A stretch of DNA of 52,943 nucleotides from Gnetum montanum (Eukaryota; Streptophyta; Gnetopsida; Gnetales; Gnetaceae). Numbering within the stretch: the stretch's first letter is position 1; each line of letters starts with the position of its first letter. The stretch is taken from NCBI GenBank assembly GCA_015680685.1, contig MNCI01028444.1, positions 780,015 to 832,957 of the forward strand, in the 5' to 3' direction. This document shows, in pieces, positions 1 through 11,553 of the stretch. The position numbers and the translations under genes are program-made. Under the pieces are notes generated by a model, which was not told the DNA's origin, made no database searches, and saw nothing but the letters and a program-made list of their open reading frames with translations.

Positions 1-44
1 CTCGTTTCGTATGGTTGAGTGTAGGGGTACCTCGCCACTCATCA
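1..44 (+). mobile_element. 3' end of an LTR, cut by window edge
   Basis: These bases match the reverse complement of the LTR end at 52685-52730 almost base for base and finish with the family terminus CACTCATCA. What follows is LINE coding sequence rather than a primer binding site, so this is the outer end of a 3' LTR, or of a solo LTR, of a plus-strand element lying mostly left of the window. CTATC at 45-49 would be one copy of its target duplication; the other copy is out of view. Confidence 0.75.
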
Positions 45-459
45 CTATCCTATAAAAGTTCCCCTTGAGTTTTATTGGTATTCTTTTATCACATAGAAGA
101 CCACTGACTTGTCTCCATTTTGACCATCCTGCCTCAATTATATTTCTTATACCTTTATCAATTTTACCATTTGATTAGCAGATTAATCCTAGGTAGCAAA
201 ACTGTTTACACTAAGGGACTTGTTGGCCTTGAATTATTCCTTATATTTCACCACTATTTATGTTATTAAAATTACATTTCACATATTTTATTTTATTTCT
301 ACTAATTTGTAAGCATTTTGATTCTAAAGCATGTCTTCACTTCTCCATTTTAGAAGCAATATTTTCCCAACCTATATCCACCAATATTATATCATCTACA
401 AATAGCATAAATCAAGAAATTTCATCTTGTATTTTCTTTGTTAATTTATCCATAATAAT
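45..459 (-). pseudogene. LINE reverse transcriptase, C-terminal part (interrupted)
   Basis: The minus strand reads as the second half of a plant L1-type LINE reverse transcriptase. The catalytic box appears as MLFVDDI near 395-415, followed by a conserved tract containing FCYLG, the motif AGWSKWRQVSG and LLCDKRIP. It continues the frame of 17843-18360; element A separates the two parts and the join falls exactly at its 5-bp target duplication. The frame carries stops, so the copy is dead. The family normally makes an endonuclease-RT protein for target-primed retrotransposition; the endonuclease part is not in the window. The left end is cut by the LTR at 1-44. Confidence 0.8.
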
Positions 460-1341
460 TGATGAGCACCAAGGTACCCCTATGCCCAACCATATGAATC
501 ACAAGCATTCACACACGATACAATCGAATTCTGCAGACCTTAAGTTCCCAAGTACACTAGTTCCAGGATGTGAAATCTAATCGTGACAATCGTTGTCTTC
601 TCAACTACACTTGTGGAGCTTAATTGTATGGTTAAGTGTAATTGAGGCACATGATTTTTATTATTTTATATTTTATTCGTCTATGATTAACAACAAGTTG
701 AAACTCAATTTATAATCAATTTAACTAATCTAAATGCTAATTAATAACTAACTACCCTAACATAACTATCCAGTCCCAATTTTGTTCACATCTTGAACAC
801 ATATAAGGTTGCTAGGTTACCAAACATTAAGTGTTGTTGGGATTACCAAGAGTCATACACATGCTCGAAGCATTCATACTTATGTGCTTAATTAACTACC
901 ATTTAATCTAGCTAGCTCACTTTAGCTTAATTACATGGTAGTATTAAATGAAATTGCACAAAACATTAAATGCATGAATAAAATATTTAAGCTAGCCAAG
1001 GTGCTACAAGGTTTGATCAGAAAGCTCGTCTTTATTGCCCCACATACTACCATGCTGAGGTACAATAGTGCTCGAATAAAGATCTATACACTCAATGACT
1101 CCTGCTATGGGCACTTTGGAAAACATTCTAACTTTGGAGAAAAGAAACTGCAAGAGCTCTGCTATGCTATGACAAAAACTATGTCCAAACTGTGTGACCA
1201 AGCGCTATATTTATAGGTCGGCACACACCCCACAATATCATATATCCAACATTGCCTCTTAGAACCCAAAATTGCTTATCCAATATCAGGGCTCCAACAT
1301 CGGGTATCCGATATCAAAGCTAAACAAAATATAATTCATCA
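460..1341 (-). repeat. 3' LTR of element A
   Basis: Paired with 16974-17842 along its whole length. It starts (plus strand) TGATGAGCACC and ends ATAATTCATCA. A TATA-like TATAAATATA on the minus strand lies near 1205-1215. The stretch between the TATA box and the inner end holds short GATATC-like subrepeats (about 1230-1320). The many substitutions between the two LTRs point to an old insertion. Confidence 0.9.
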
Positions 1342-1353
1342 TACCCCCACGAA
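1342..1353 (-). other. Polypurine tract of element A
   Basis: On the minus strand the purine run GTGGGGGTA sits directly before the 3' LTR start. The same run in the same place occurs in C (36021) and, shortened, in B (23645). It would prime plus-strand DNA synthesis. Confidence 0.8.
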
Positions 1354-3259
1354 TGAATGAAAACTTGTCCTCAAGTGAACAAGAGGAGGAACAAGTTTCT
1401 TACAAAATATTGGGAAGGTATGAGATTATTGACTGACATGCAAACTAACTCAAATAGTACAGATAGACCCTAAGCACTCAAGTCTATAGATTTGCAATCT
1501 TTTACAAAATTGGGTGTTTGTGACAATAGAATTAAACACCCTGGAAAAAACTAACATCTAACTCCCCTAGCAGTTGAAGAGTGAGAGAGAAGATCCAATG
1601 ATCATGAATGGTCCTCGTCACATGGTGCTACTACATCTTCCTTGGTGAAGACAATCCCACTTCTAGTCCACACTTCCCACTGAAAACACAACAAAATCGT
1701 GAATTAGTGTGCAATGTGTAACATATAGCTTTTAATTACCTTGTCTCGTTGGTGGTTACACTTGACTAGGTTGTGATTAGGGTGGATTGATTCCTTTAAT
1801 AGTGTTAGCAGAAAGATTGAAAAAGAGGGTGAAATGGATAAGCAGTTCATTATTAAATTCTAAAAAGCCCAACATGATGAAATGCTTAAAGAGGATTTAA
1901 GAATTCACAACAATAAAAGAGGGTTTCACTGCAAAATGTTAGGAAGATGTGCATAATTAGATGTCATTGATGGGGCATGCAAAAGGATTTGATTGTGAGG
2001 ATGTTTAAGGATAAAGAACTTAACTAACCCAACCAAAAGGTATGCAAGTGGATCATCCCCAAAGCAGGCACATGTCCTTTATTGCTCTTACATAACTTTA
2101 AACCAAGTCTGTGGGTCCCATGGATGATTAATGATTATAGAAAGTTAAGTACAAAAACCTAGAAGAAACTAACTAAGAATTTTGACACATCAAACCAAGA
2201 CATTAAACAAGAACATGAAACTGGTAGTGAGGTGAGACATGGAAAGCATAGATGGATGAGAGAGAGTGGAATGGAGTTCTCGATTAAGGTCACATGAATT
2301 CCCTTATGAATTTTTTGGTTAAATGACTTGATAAAATCCATCCAACCACTCTAAGACTAGTCCACCACCACCCCCACATCCCCCACCACACCCACCACCA
2401 CACCCCCCAGACACAAGAGTGCTTCCACAGAGCAACCACTATTCCTTATTGAATAAGAAAAGAGAAATAGGAAGTAAGAAAGGGCCTTAGTTAGAGGAGA
2501 CCTTCAAGCATGGGTAACATGTCTTTCTAGTCTCATAACCAGTGCTTGTAGCCTATTTATTTTATCTAAAGGATGTGCTTTGAATTTCTATCATTTTTCT
2601 TTGAATGGGAACCACACCATGCAAAGACTTATTCAACTTCCTATTATTGGTCAACACAGAATGGTAAGAAATCCATGAAAACACACATGCACCCAAGTAA
2701 GCAAAAAGGCACAAAGAGTATTAAGTCCCCTTGAAGTCACATCCTATTTGAACCTTTTAATCCCTTCCAAGTCTGAAAACTACCAAGGTCACAAGTTCAT
2801 TAAAGTTTTATTAATGAAAAAGGGACCTCACAATTCTAGAATAAGGAAAACCATAGAGTTTGTGGGTGGGTGGATGTTGTGGAGTCATTGCTTGTTTCAT
2901 GAAAAAGAAACCATGTCCTAGTTATCAATAACAAAATTTGAAGCTATAATTCAAACACCAACAATCAAATAACCGAATAGCACATGCCCACATCAAACAA
3001 GCAACACTGTACCCAGTTGTTAATAAGGCACATTATTATTATTATTAAAACACAATAAGAAAATCACATCCAAATAAAGGAAAATATACAAAAAAATTGT
3101 AAAATATTTAAGAAAAATAAAACTTACTAATGATGTTGTAGAACAAAAATTTTAAAAAATTAATAACATAAAAACAAAAAGGTGTAAGATAAAGAATGTG
3201 TAAAACAAAAAGTTGTAAAAATAAAAAGGTGTAAAACAAAAAGATGAAACACTGAGCCA
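1354..3259 (-). other. Long 3' untranslated region of element A
   Basis: No ORF of note. The segment matches parts of the 3' regions of C (39300-41000) and B (23660-25800), for example around 2040-2100, 2490-2540 and 2750-2960, so it belongs to the element. It holds a C-rich tract at about 2364-2412 (G-rich in the sense strand) and an A-rich, sense T-rich tract at about 3030-3260 just after the integrase end. It has no counterpart of the extra ORF found in C. Confidence 0.6.
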
Positions 3260-3610
3260 CTTATATAGTTAGCATGAATGGCCATCTTCCCCATGACTAA
3301 GTTGAAGGAGGAGATCCAAAAGATTGAGCATGGTTGTTCATCTGATGAGGCGTTTGTTGCACTAGCTTACTTAGGCTCATGGAAAGGTTTGACTTGTTGT
3401 ATGTTGACCAACTACTTCTTCTTTGGGCTCTCAAGTTTGTAGATCAACATGGCCCCAGAAGGGAAATTTTTGTAAATGCTATAAGGTCCTTCCCACAATG
3501 TTTGGAACTTAGTTTGTTGAGGCACATGTGTGGGTTCTAGTAGAGGAACTTATCTTTTGATTGAAATTTGACCTTCCTAATTCTAAGGTCAAGGTACTTT
3601 TTGTTGAATG
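3260..3610 (-). pseudogene. Integrase C-terminus of element A (split from 11554-12480)
   Basis: Minus-strand translation continues the integrase reading that stops at 11554. It includes a tract with the motif KFQTLWEGPY, matching the same region of C (KFQTLWEGPD near 41250) and corresponding to the C-terminal DNA-binding region of Ty3/gypsy integrases. Element D separates it from the catalytic core. In-frame stops and a frame change are present. Downstream the sense strand is T-rich and would encode only hydrophobic residues. Confidence 0.7.
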
Positions 3611-3615
3611 CCTTG

Positions 3616-5084
3616 TGAAACACCACAAAAATTTTAGCAACACTTCCAGACAACTTTAGAGCCTCCAAAACAGCTTCAAGCAGCCCACCATGGAGTAAGC
3701 AAGGTTCCCCTGGGGCCCACAGATCACGATGGCAAGTCTTGGTGTCAAGAATCATCAGTTTCAAGGTCAAAAAGTGCAATTTTGGCTAAGTACAATGTGC
3801 TTGCGTTGTGCTTACGCTGCACAATGTAAGGATCAGCATCACCAACTTTTGGGCCCCTGAAACTAAATCAAAATAGGCCAAAATCAAGCACAAGGACCGC
3901 CCATGACCTTCACCAAGGTCCCCAGCAGCTCCTAGTCTCTAGAAAATCAAAATTTGGGCCTTAAATGAGGTATTTTCAATTGATTACACTGGGGATACAT
4001 TTTCTTATGCTGCACGGTGTAAAGGATTAGCGTGACCACTATTCATCAACGTAAATCACTATTCATCACATGAACACTATTCACAGCGTAAACACTATTC
4101 ATCATGTGAACACTATTCATCAACTTCCAGAAAATTCCAAAAAAATTTCAAAAAATGATAGAAAATTCTCAACATCAGCAACTTCTAGAAAATTTCAGAA
4201 AAACTTAGGGACAAAGAAGTTTCAAGTAGGACAGGTCGAATTTACCTTGTACATTTCATTGTAAATATTTATTTGTGGGATAGTCAGGCCCTCACGATCT
4301 AAATTAAATATACTTTCATGGGCTTGAATAACCCATAAATTGTAAAAAGCGATGTACCTGGTCAAGAATGTAGCTTGTCAACACACATCCAACTCTCGCC
4401 AGCACGCATGCAACCCGAGCACAACTGTCCGTTGGATACATGCCACTAGATCCGCTTTTCTTTCATATCCCAACTGTTGATTCCATTCTGGAGTTCTGTG
4501 CTGAAGCCTGGCCCAACCCTATAAATACCCTGTCAATTCACATAAACGGGGTCGGTAATTTTGAAGGTGGGCGACTTGGGAAGTATCGACCAGTAGCCTA
4601 GGATGCTCAGACACACTTGACTCCTAGCATCCAAACACTTCAGACATCATCCCAGGGCTTAGTGCTTTACCTACCATTCATACGCATAGCTACGCTTTGA
4701 CCAGTGCACATCCTTATTTAAATAGTACAATACAGTTCATTATTGCCTACCATTTACATTGTTTACTCTGTTTACACTTTGTTTACAATATAGCTTTGTT
4801 TACCCTTTGTTTACAATTTAGTCTCTGTTTACACTCTGCGCTCTGTTTACATTTTTTGTCACTGTTTGCATTCTGTTTACATCGTTTACGATAACCCCAA
4901 CGCTAGCCATAGTTTATGCTCGGGGAAGTCCTTGGTTGATTTGTGTGCAAGCCATCCAAGGCACTCTGCCTTCATCCCTTTTCCAGCTTGCCCTCAAGCG
5001 AAGGCAAGGTCGGCTGTGCCTGCCCAATGATCTTTTAGTGTCTGTTTCCCTTCCAACCTCACACCGACAATTTAGGTCAGTATA
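3616..5084 (+). repeat. 5' LTR of element D
   Basis: Starts TGAAACACCAC and ends GGTCAGTATA, where the 3' copy ends in TACA. It holds a TATA box (TATAAATA, 4520-4527), a cluster of about 18-bp direct repeats built on CACTATTCATCA (4036-4125), and a T-rich minisatellite built on TTTGTTTAC (about 4757-4890). The 3' LTR has both arrays, with one extra repeat unit in the first. Confidence 0.88.
4520..4527 (+). promoter_or_regulatory. TATA box of element D 5' LTR
   Basis: TATAAATA in the context CCCTATAAATACCC. It is conserved in the 3' LTR at 10985-10992 and, inverted, in the solo LTR at 45584-45591. This is a likely RNA polymerase II core promoter for the element transcript. Confidence 0.65.
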
Positions 5085-5483
5085 GTTTTTGATGCTAGAA
5101 GGAGGGCCTGACTTGTTTTCTGTTTAATTGAAATGCTGATCATGTTACCTATTCAAACGCTGCCCAAATCAAGTGCTGAAACCACATGCTCACACTGCTA
5201 CAATGTTTACGCTGCTATAGTGTTCACGCTTCTACAGTGTCGCTATAGTGTTTTTTCAATAAAAACACACAAAACGCATCCATTGCAAAGTTGAATTCAT
5301 TGTAATTCGCACCTAGATAAATTTTCAATGTTCACACGCTGAACACTTAAAAAAATTTCAGTATTCATGCGCTGCCTTTTGGTCTAGTTTGATTAGTTTG
5401 GTCATGTAGTGTTTGTGTCATGGTCACACTATAACTACTTGCAATCCAACTCCATTCGTCTACCCAGTCCACTCACATTTATC

Positions 5484-8248
5484 ATGGAATCCTCCCAAGT
5501 CAACCCAATAACACTACCGATTGCTAACTTTGAGGTCGAAGCTTCAAACCGTATGACTGCTACAGAATCCATAACCGTTATTGAACACATAAATCCTCAA
5601 GGCCCTACAAACCAATCCCTTAGGCTACAGGGCAAAGGCCCTATTCACACAACTCTTACACCTGAACAGTATAACTTTATCTATGTCAAAATCCAAGCCA
5701 ACCTACCCATTGATTGTGTAGAGAGGGAAGCTAAGCGAGAATATGAATTTATCAACAAAGGAGGACATGAGTTTATCCCTTCAGCATTTGACATAATCCC
5801 ACTGTCTGAAAACCATCATAAACTCACATCCTAGCTTCTTATGGCTAGAGGTCAAGCCTTACAACTACCTCCCATAGAGCCTCAAGATGAAGAAGATGAC
5901 TTTGCAACCCAATCTGAACATGGAGAATCATACCATACCATTAGCCCCCATGCCCACACAAACCCATTATTCCATCCTTTCCTGGAAGAAATTGTGTTTT
6001 CTTCTTCATCCGCAAACACTCGAGCACCTGTTCCCCATTCCATTCCTATCTTCTCCGTGCTCAATAACATTCACTCTAATGCATCCACTTCCATCATTCC
6101 TCCACCAATGCAATCCCAACAACTCCCTCCCCAAACCAACACAGGGTCAATCTTCCAACCTCAAGTAATTGGAATGCCATCAGTCATTCCAACTTCCACA
6201 TCCAGCCACTACATACCCCAGGTGTAGATTCATGGGGCACCATTGATTACCCCAACCCAACACATTCACGGTGTTACTTCACAACTTGTGGCCAGGCAGT
6301 GGGTTCCACCAGCTATAGTCTCAGTCCAAAATACCATCCCACCATAACCAATATCAACCCAACAACCTCCCTTTCCAATGCAACAATTAAACCATTATCA
6401 TCCACAATCTGTGCAATCCATTAGTTTGCCTACTGCCCAAGAATGGGCAAACACACACAAAATGATGAACTCACTAGCAGAAGAATTGAAACGCCTTAAA
6501 ACTATGAACATGGAAGAAGTCAAGGTACTAGATTTCTATCAAGATGACCCAAGTGACCCCTCAGTTCTACCCTTGACCTTGTCAAAAGAAGTCTCATTAC
6601 CTCAACTAACCAAGTACAATGGAGAAGGAGACCCAAATGCCCACCTAGTGACATTTAGAACCGAAATTTTTTTACTTCAAGCATGGCCCCCTATAATTTT
6701 GTGAGTGTTTGCAATGTCCTTAACCGGAAAAGCCTTAGACTAGTACTGATCTTTAACCCGTAGCTCCATATCTTCTTTAGAGAATTTTTTGCATCAGTTT
6801 GTCACCCGTTTCAAGTACAATCTGAAACCTGAAGCCACGTTAGATAGCTTGATTCAAATTAAACAAGTGCCTTTAGAGCCAGCACAGAAGTTTATCCAAA
6901 GATGGAACAACACCCTGAATGAACTTCATGAACCTATTCTTGAAACATATCTACTTACCATCCTTAAGGCGACCGCAAACGACTTCATTAAATCAAAGCT
7001 CTATTATCTAAAATCCCGTACTTTGAGTCAGGCATTTGTACAAATTAAAGACATAGAAGAGGTGGCACAATCAAGTAATGACCTAGCTTATGTGGCCTAC
7101 AAAAACCAACATACTCATAAGCAAAACACAACCGAGGCAACAGTAGCTGCAATCACAAAAGCAACCAACTAGGGCCCAAAAGCTAAGCAACCTAAAGCCC
7201 CAGCTAACAAAGCCACCAACTTTGCCAACTCACCTACATCGACAGGGCCACCCCAAAACCCAACTTTCAGCACAAGGACCACTCAAAGTATACACCACTA
7301 CCGATGCAACCCTCTCAACTATTGAAGCAACTCTTGAAAGTCGGGCAAATCCAACACAAACACGTGTTAGAGATTACCTACCAAAAACATGATAGGTACT
7401 ATGAGCTACTAAGGAACCCCACCTTAGTAGTACCAAATGAGCCCCTAGCCCCACAACATTTTAAATTGGACCAATACTGACATTACCATCAAATGGCTGG
7501 TCACAGTACAAACAACTGTCATGCCTTGCAAGATGACCTACGGGGAATGATAGAACAAGGCCAACTAGTGATTGACATGGCAAGTCAATCCAACATAGAC
7601 GATGCCTCCTATGTCATAAACTCAATTAGCATAGGTGGCAAGCCCAAACCTATGCAAAAACCTTTTGTGATCCATGTGCCTCCCAGCAAGGCAAGGATTT
7701 CCCCAACCTCCACAAACAAGAGGCCTCCCTTTGTCATCAAGGTGCCACCCCAGGCACCCACAACACCCTCTGTGGTCAAGGCTCCATAACGTTCGTCCGC
7801 TAAGATATTAAACTAGCATGACATAGCAACAAAAACTGCTAAGAAACCTTTCATCATCAAGGTGCCACAGCGTTATGGCCCCTCACCTACCCGAAGCCCA
7901 ACAGTGGGCAACATCTCGATCCCTCCTCATTTAAGGGTTGACCCCACTAGCAACTTGGGTAGGCCCACCAAATGGGAACACAAGAGGACAAACGAGCATC
8001 TCTCAACTCGCATGGCCGAAGCAAAGGCCACAACTTGCAAACAACAACTGAACACTAGGGCCCCTTTGATATGCTTGATGCTTGCCTACCTTCTGCCCAC
8101 CCCTTTGATATGCGTTTTTGACTTTTGTTTACATCGCACTAGCCTTTACATTTACATTTTTCCCACTCACTTAGATCACGCATTTTGCTTTATTTACACA
8201 TTTGTCAACTTAGTTTACACATTGCATTTGAAAAAACATCAAACATAA
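5484..8248 (+). pseudogene. gag of element D, broken
   Basis: One frame is followed from an ATG at 5484 to about 7250, interrupted by stops near 5833, 6225, 6342, 6702, 6740 and 7170; a second frame covers 7493-8248. The first third is rich in Pro, Gln, Ser and Thr. The capsid-like domain (about 6580-7110) contains KYNGEGDPNAHL, then the signature LTGKALDxY (normally a tryptophan where a TAG now stands), and a conserved tract ending IKDIEEV. Downstream is a knuckle-like tract with GHSTNNCHAL followed by three copies of a KPFVIxVPP-type motif. These fit gag of the Ogre/Tat branch, which coats the element RNA. An earlier ATG at 5409 gives a longer start, but 5484 is the better fit to the domain. 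No protease follows. Confidence 0.78.
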
Positions 8249-8269
8249 AAACATAAAACTACAAAAACA

Positions 8270-8860
8270 CATGGCCCGAAAAGGCCTTAAACTAGATTAT
8301 GGCCCGGAACAGCCTAAAACTATCACTTTTTTGCATTGTTTTTCTTTCATTCATACATTCCAAATCTATTTACAATAGGTGTTGCTTGACGTTGTTTTCT
8401 TTCTAGTTGATTTTTTTACAGGATCTTGCAGATACACAGCATGACCATGCATGTAGCATCACACTTTACACAAGCAAGGTAAGAATAAGTCCATTATGAC
8501 TATAAACTGGCATAGAATAGTCCTAGCATCATGACTTAAAACTGATACCACAGAGTAGTCCTGGCATCATGACTTAAAACTGATACCACAGAATAGTCAT
8601 AGCATCATGACTTAAAACTGATACCACAGAGCTCTATTTGGTATGACACTAAACTGCTACATTTGGCCACCATGACATGAAACTAGCATCCAGAGTCCAC
8701 TAAGACTATAAACTAGTTTGCCTCTTCACAGTCTACTATGACTATAAACTAGCAATGCACCGTCTTCCATGATGCTAAACTGGCATCGTCCAAGGGGTTA
8801 TGACATGAAACTAATCCACAACAATCCTCCAAGACTATAAACTGATGACATCATCGATGA
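8270..8860 (+). repeat. Array of degenerate direct repeats in element D
   Basis: A core resembling ATGACTATAAACTAGC recurs about eleven times between roughly 8495 and 8850 at spacings near 30-50 bp, with three almost identical 47-bp copies at 8525-8640. Two looser copies precede it at about 8288-8325 (CCTTAAACTAG, CCTAAAACTAT). No ORF spans it. Spacers are neither unique nor constant in length, and the host is a plant, so this is not a CRISPR array. Ogre-type elements commonly carry tandem repeats next to gag. Confidence 0.7.
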
Positions 8861-10055
8861 CCAGGAAAAACTTGAAAAGATCTATTGTTGCAGTTGGCTG
8901 TCTCTGTTCCACAAAGACTTGTTGCATGATTCATCTCATGGGGCCCTAATAAAACTGATGTTGTTCATGATTCTGTCTACTTTGAAAATTGCACGTGGTG
9001 ACTCTATCTCCTTGTCTAAAGTGATTAGCTGACTGTTTCATTTGTGGTTTTCTTATTGTGTTTGCAGGATGACACTTCTGAGGCGTTCATGCATAGATGC
9101 ACTTCATCATGATGACAAGGTATCACATTTTTCCTGACACATGCGACTGGGTTAATCAATCCGTTCATAAGTACATTCTCAATTCCTGATACATTCCCTA
9201 TTCCCCATCACGCTCCCTTATCCTATTCAATTACATCCCCCTTGATATGTTCCACTCATCTCAAAACTCTTGATACACTATTGCACACTGTAGCTTTCTA
9301 AGCAGTTGCGATGCAAAACACGATACACAATATATGATGCAAAATGCAAGTGCTCAAACATGAGCACAGTACAAAAAGAAAGCTCTTTCAAAAAGATCGA
9401 GAAAAGAAAATGATGAAAAAGGAAAAGACAAAATAAAGCAAAAACAAAAGAAAAGAAGAAACAAACAAGAAAAAAATAAGAAAAAGAAAACAAAAGGGTC
9501 AAAGAGCGAAATGCATGGAAAAAGGTCTTCACGATCCCATTGACATCATAAACAAAAGACTATTGGCCATTCTCATACAAGCCCCAAGCGAGAAAGCAAT
9601 TGTCTTGAAAAAATAGTTACACTTATGTCTCAAAGAGACCATGTTGCACATCATCGCGTGGCTTTGACTGTTCACAACGGGCCCTGTAAACACTCTTTAA
9701 GAGTCCCGTTTCTCCAAAGAATGCACCTCCTATGTCTCGGTTCCAAGTCGCTGAAAACCTAGCTATTAATAAGGACCAATGACATAACTTGTTCACGTGA
9801 GAGCATTCCTCTCTCAATTCCAACAACAATCATCACCCTCGACCAACTCCTAGCTTCCTCTAGTTACAACCAATCCCCTTGCATCTTGAACTACATTCCC
9901 CCAATCCCAATCCCATGTACTTTTCAAAATGGTGCGATGACATCTGGCCAAGGGTTGACAGTTAATGTTTGATGCTTTGTTGTTCATGGTGTTTTGCACT
10001 TCTTTGTCCATGCCTCTCAGGTGGATTCCTCTAGGTGTCAACAAAGAGGGGCCAA
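8861..10055 (+). other. 3' internal region and polypurine tract of element D
   Basis: I see no coding region. A strongly purine-rich stretch (about 9365-9500, mostly A and G) gives a low-complexity ORF on the minus strand that I do not consider a gene. The polypurine tract AAAGAGGGGCCAA ends at 10055, directly before the 3' LTR. Confidence 0.55.
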
Positions 10056-11548
10056 TGAAACACCACAAAAATTTTAGCAACACTTCCAGACAACTTTAGA
10101 GCCTCTGAAATGGCTTCAAGAAGCCCACCATGGAGTAAGCAAGGTCCCCCTAGGGCCCACAGATCACGACGGCAAGTCTCGGTGTCAAGAATCATCAGTT
10201 TCAAGGTCAAAAAGTGCAATTTTGACTAAGTACAATGTGCTTGCGTTGTGCTTACGCTGCACAACGTAAGGATCAGCGTCACCAACTTTTGGGGCCCTAA
10301 AATTGAATCAAAATATGTTGAAATCAAGCACAAGGACTGCCCATGACCTTCACCAAGGTCCCCAGCAGCTCCCAGTCTCCAGAAAATCAAAATTCGGGCC
10401 TTAAATGAGGTATTTTCAGTTGATGATGTTGGGGCTACATTTTCTTACGCTGCACAGCATAAAGGATTAGTGCGATCACTATTCATCAACGTAAATCACT
10501 ATTCATTGCGTGAACACTATTCACAGCATAAACACTATTCATCACGTAATACTATTCACAGCGTAAACACTATTCATCATGTGAACACTATTCATCAACT
10601 TCCAGAAAATTCCAGAAAAATTTCAGAAAATGATAGAAAATTCTCAGCATTAGTAACTTTCAGAAAAACTCAGGGACAAAGAAGTTTCAAGTAGGACAAG
10701 TCGAATTTCCCTTGTAAATTTCATTGTAAATCTTCATTTGTGGGATAGTCAGGCCCTCATGGTCTAAATTAAATGTAATTTCATGGGCTTGAATAACCCA
10801 TAAATTGTAAAAAGCGATGTACCTGGTCAAGAATGTAGCTTGCCGACACACATCCAACTCTCGCCAGCACGCGTCCAACCCGAGCACAACTGTCCATTGG
10901 ATACATGTCACTAGATCTGCTTTTTTTTCATATCCCAACCGTTGATTCCATTCTGGAATTCTGTGCCAGAGCCCAGCCCAACCCTATAAATACCCTTTCA
11001 ATTCACATAAATGAGATCAGCAATTTTGAAGGTGGGCGGCTTGGGAAGTATCGACTAGTAGCCTAGGATGCTCATGCACACTTGACTCCTAGCATCCAAA
11101 CACTTTAGACATCATCCCGAGGCTTAGTGCTTGACCTGCCATCCATAAGCGCAGCTACGCTTTGCCTGTGCACATTCTTGTTTAAACAATACAATACAAT
11201 TCATTATTGCCTGCCATTTACATTGTTTACTCTGTTTACGCTTTGTTTATAATATAGCTTTGTTTACCCTTTGTTTACAATTCAGTCTCTGTTTACGCTC
11301 TGCGCTCTGTTTACATTTCGTGTCACTATTTGCATTCTGTTTACACCGTTTACAATAACACCAGCGCTAGCCATAGTTTATGCTCGGGGAAGTCCTTGGT
11401 TGATTTGCATGTAGACCATCCAAGGCACTCTGCCTTCGTCCCTTTTCCAGCTTGCCCTCAAGCGAAGGTAGGGTCGGCTATGCCTACCCGATGATCTTTC
11501 AGTGTCTGTTTCCCTTCCAGCCTCACACCGACTATTTAGGTCAATACA
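10056..11548 (+). repeat. 3' LTR of element D
   Basis: Matches 3616-5084 throughout. It starts TGAAACACC and ends TCAATACA directly before the target duplication CCTTG. It has one more CACTATTCA-type unit than the 5' LTR around 10530-10560. TATA box at 10985-10992. By eye its divergence from the 5' copy is lower than that between the LTRs of A, in line with D having entered A later. Confidence 0.88.
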
Positions 11549-11553
11549 CCTTG

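Larger units (their letters stand above)
3616..11548 (+). mobile_element. Element D: gag-only LTR retrotransposon (Ogre/Tat-like) inside A
   Basis: Two long LTRs (3616-5084 and 10056-11548) flank about 5 kb with a broken gag ORF and no sign of protease, RT, RNase H or integrase in any frame. Both outer edges carry CCTTG (3611-3615 and 11549-11553), a perfect target duplication, and the flanks rejoin the integrase of A. The purine run AAAGAGGGGCCAA lies directly before the 3' LTR. This matches non-autonomous elements that keep gag but borrow pol functions (the TR-GAG type). It is younger than A. Its LTRs are related to the solo LTR at 45035-47205. Confidence 0.88.

Noticed and set aside
935-1216. 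93-residue plus ORF and its twin at 17450-17731 as a conserved gene
   Set aside because: They lie at the same place in both LTRs of A; the similarity is due to the LTR pair, and it is antisense to the element transcript.
5409-5834. A separate small gene before gag of D
   Set aside because: It is in frame with the rest of gag and separated only by a TAG; it is the gag N-terminus.
5887-6168. 93-residue plus ORF inside gag of D
   Set aside because: It is a shifted-frame shadow of the Pro/Ser-rich gag frame that runs from 5841.
8470-8860. CRISPR-like array
   Set aside because: Spacers are short, variable and partly repeated, cores are degenerate, there are no cas genes, and the context is a plant retrotransposon.
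9278-9532. 84-residue Phe/Leu-rich minus ORF as a membrane protein
   Set aside because: It is the complement of an A/G-rich low-complexity tract inside element D; there is no conserved pattern.
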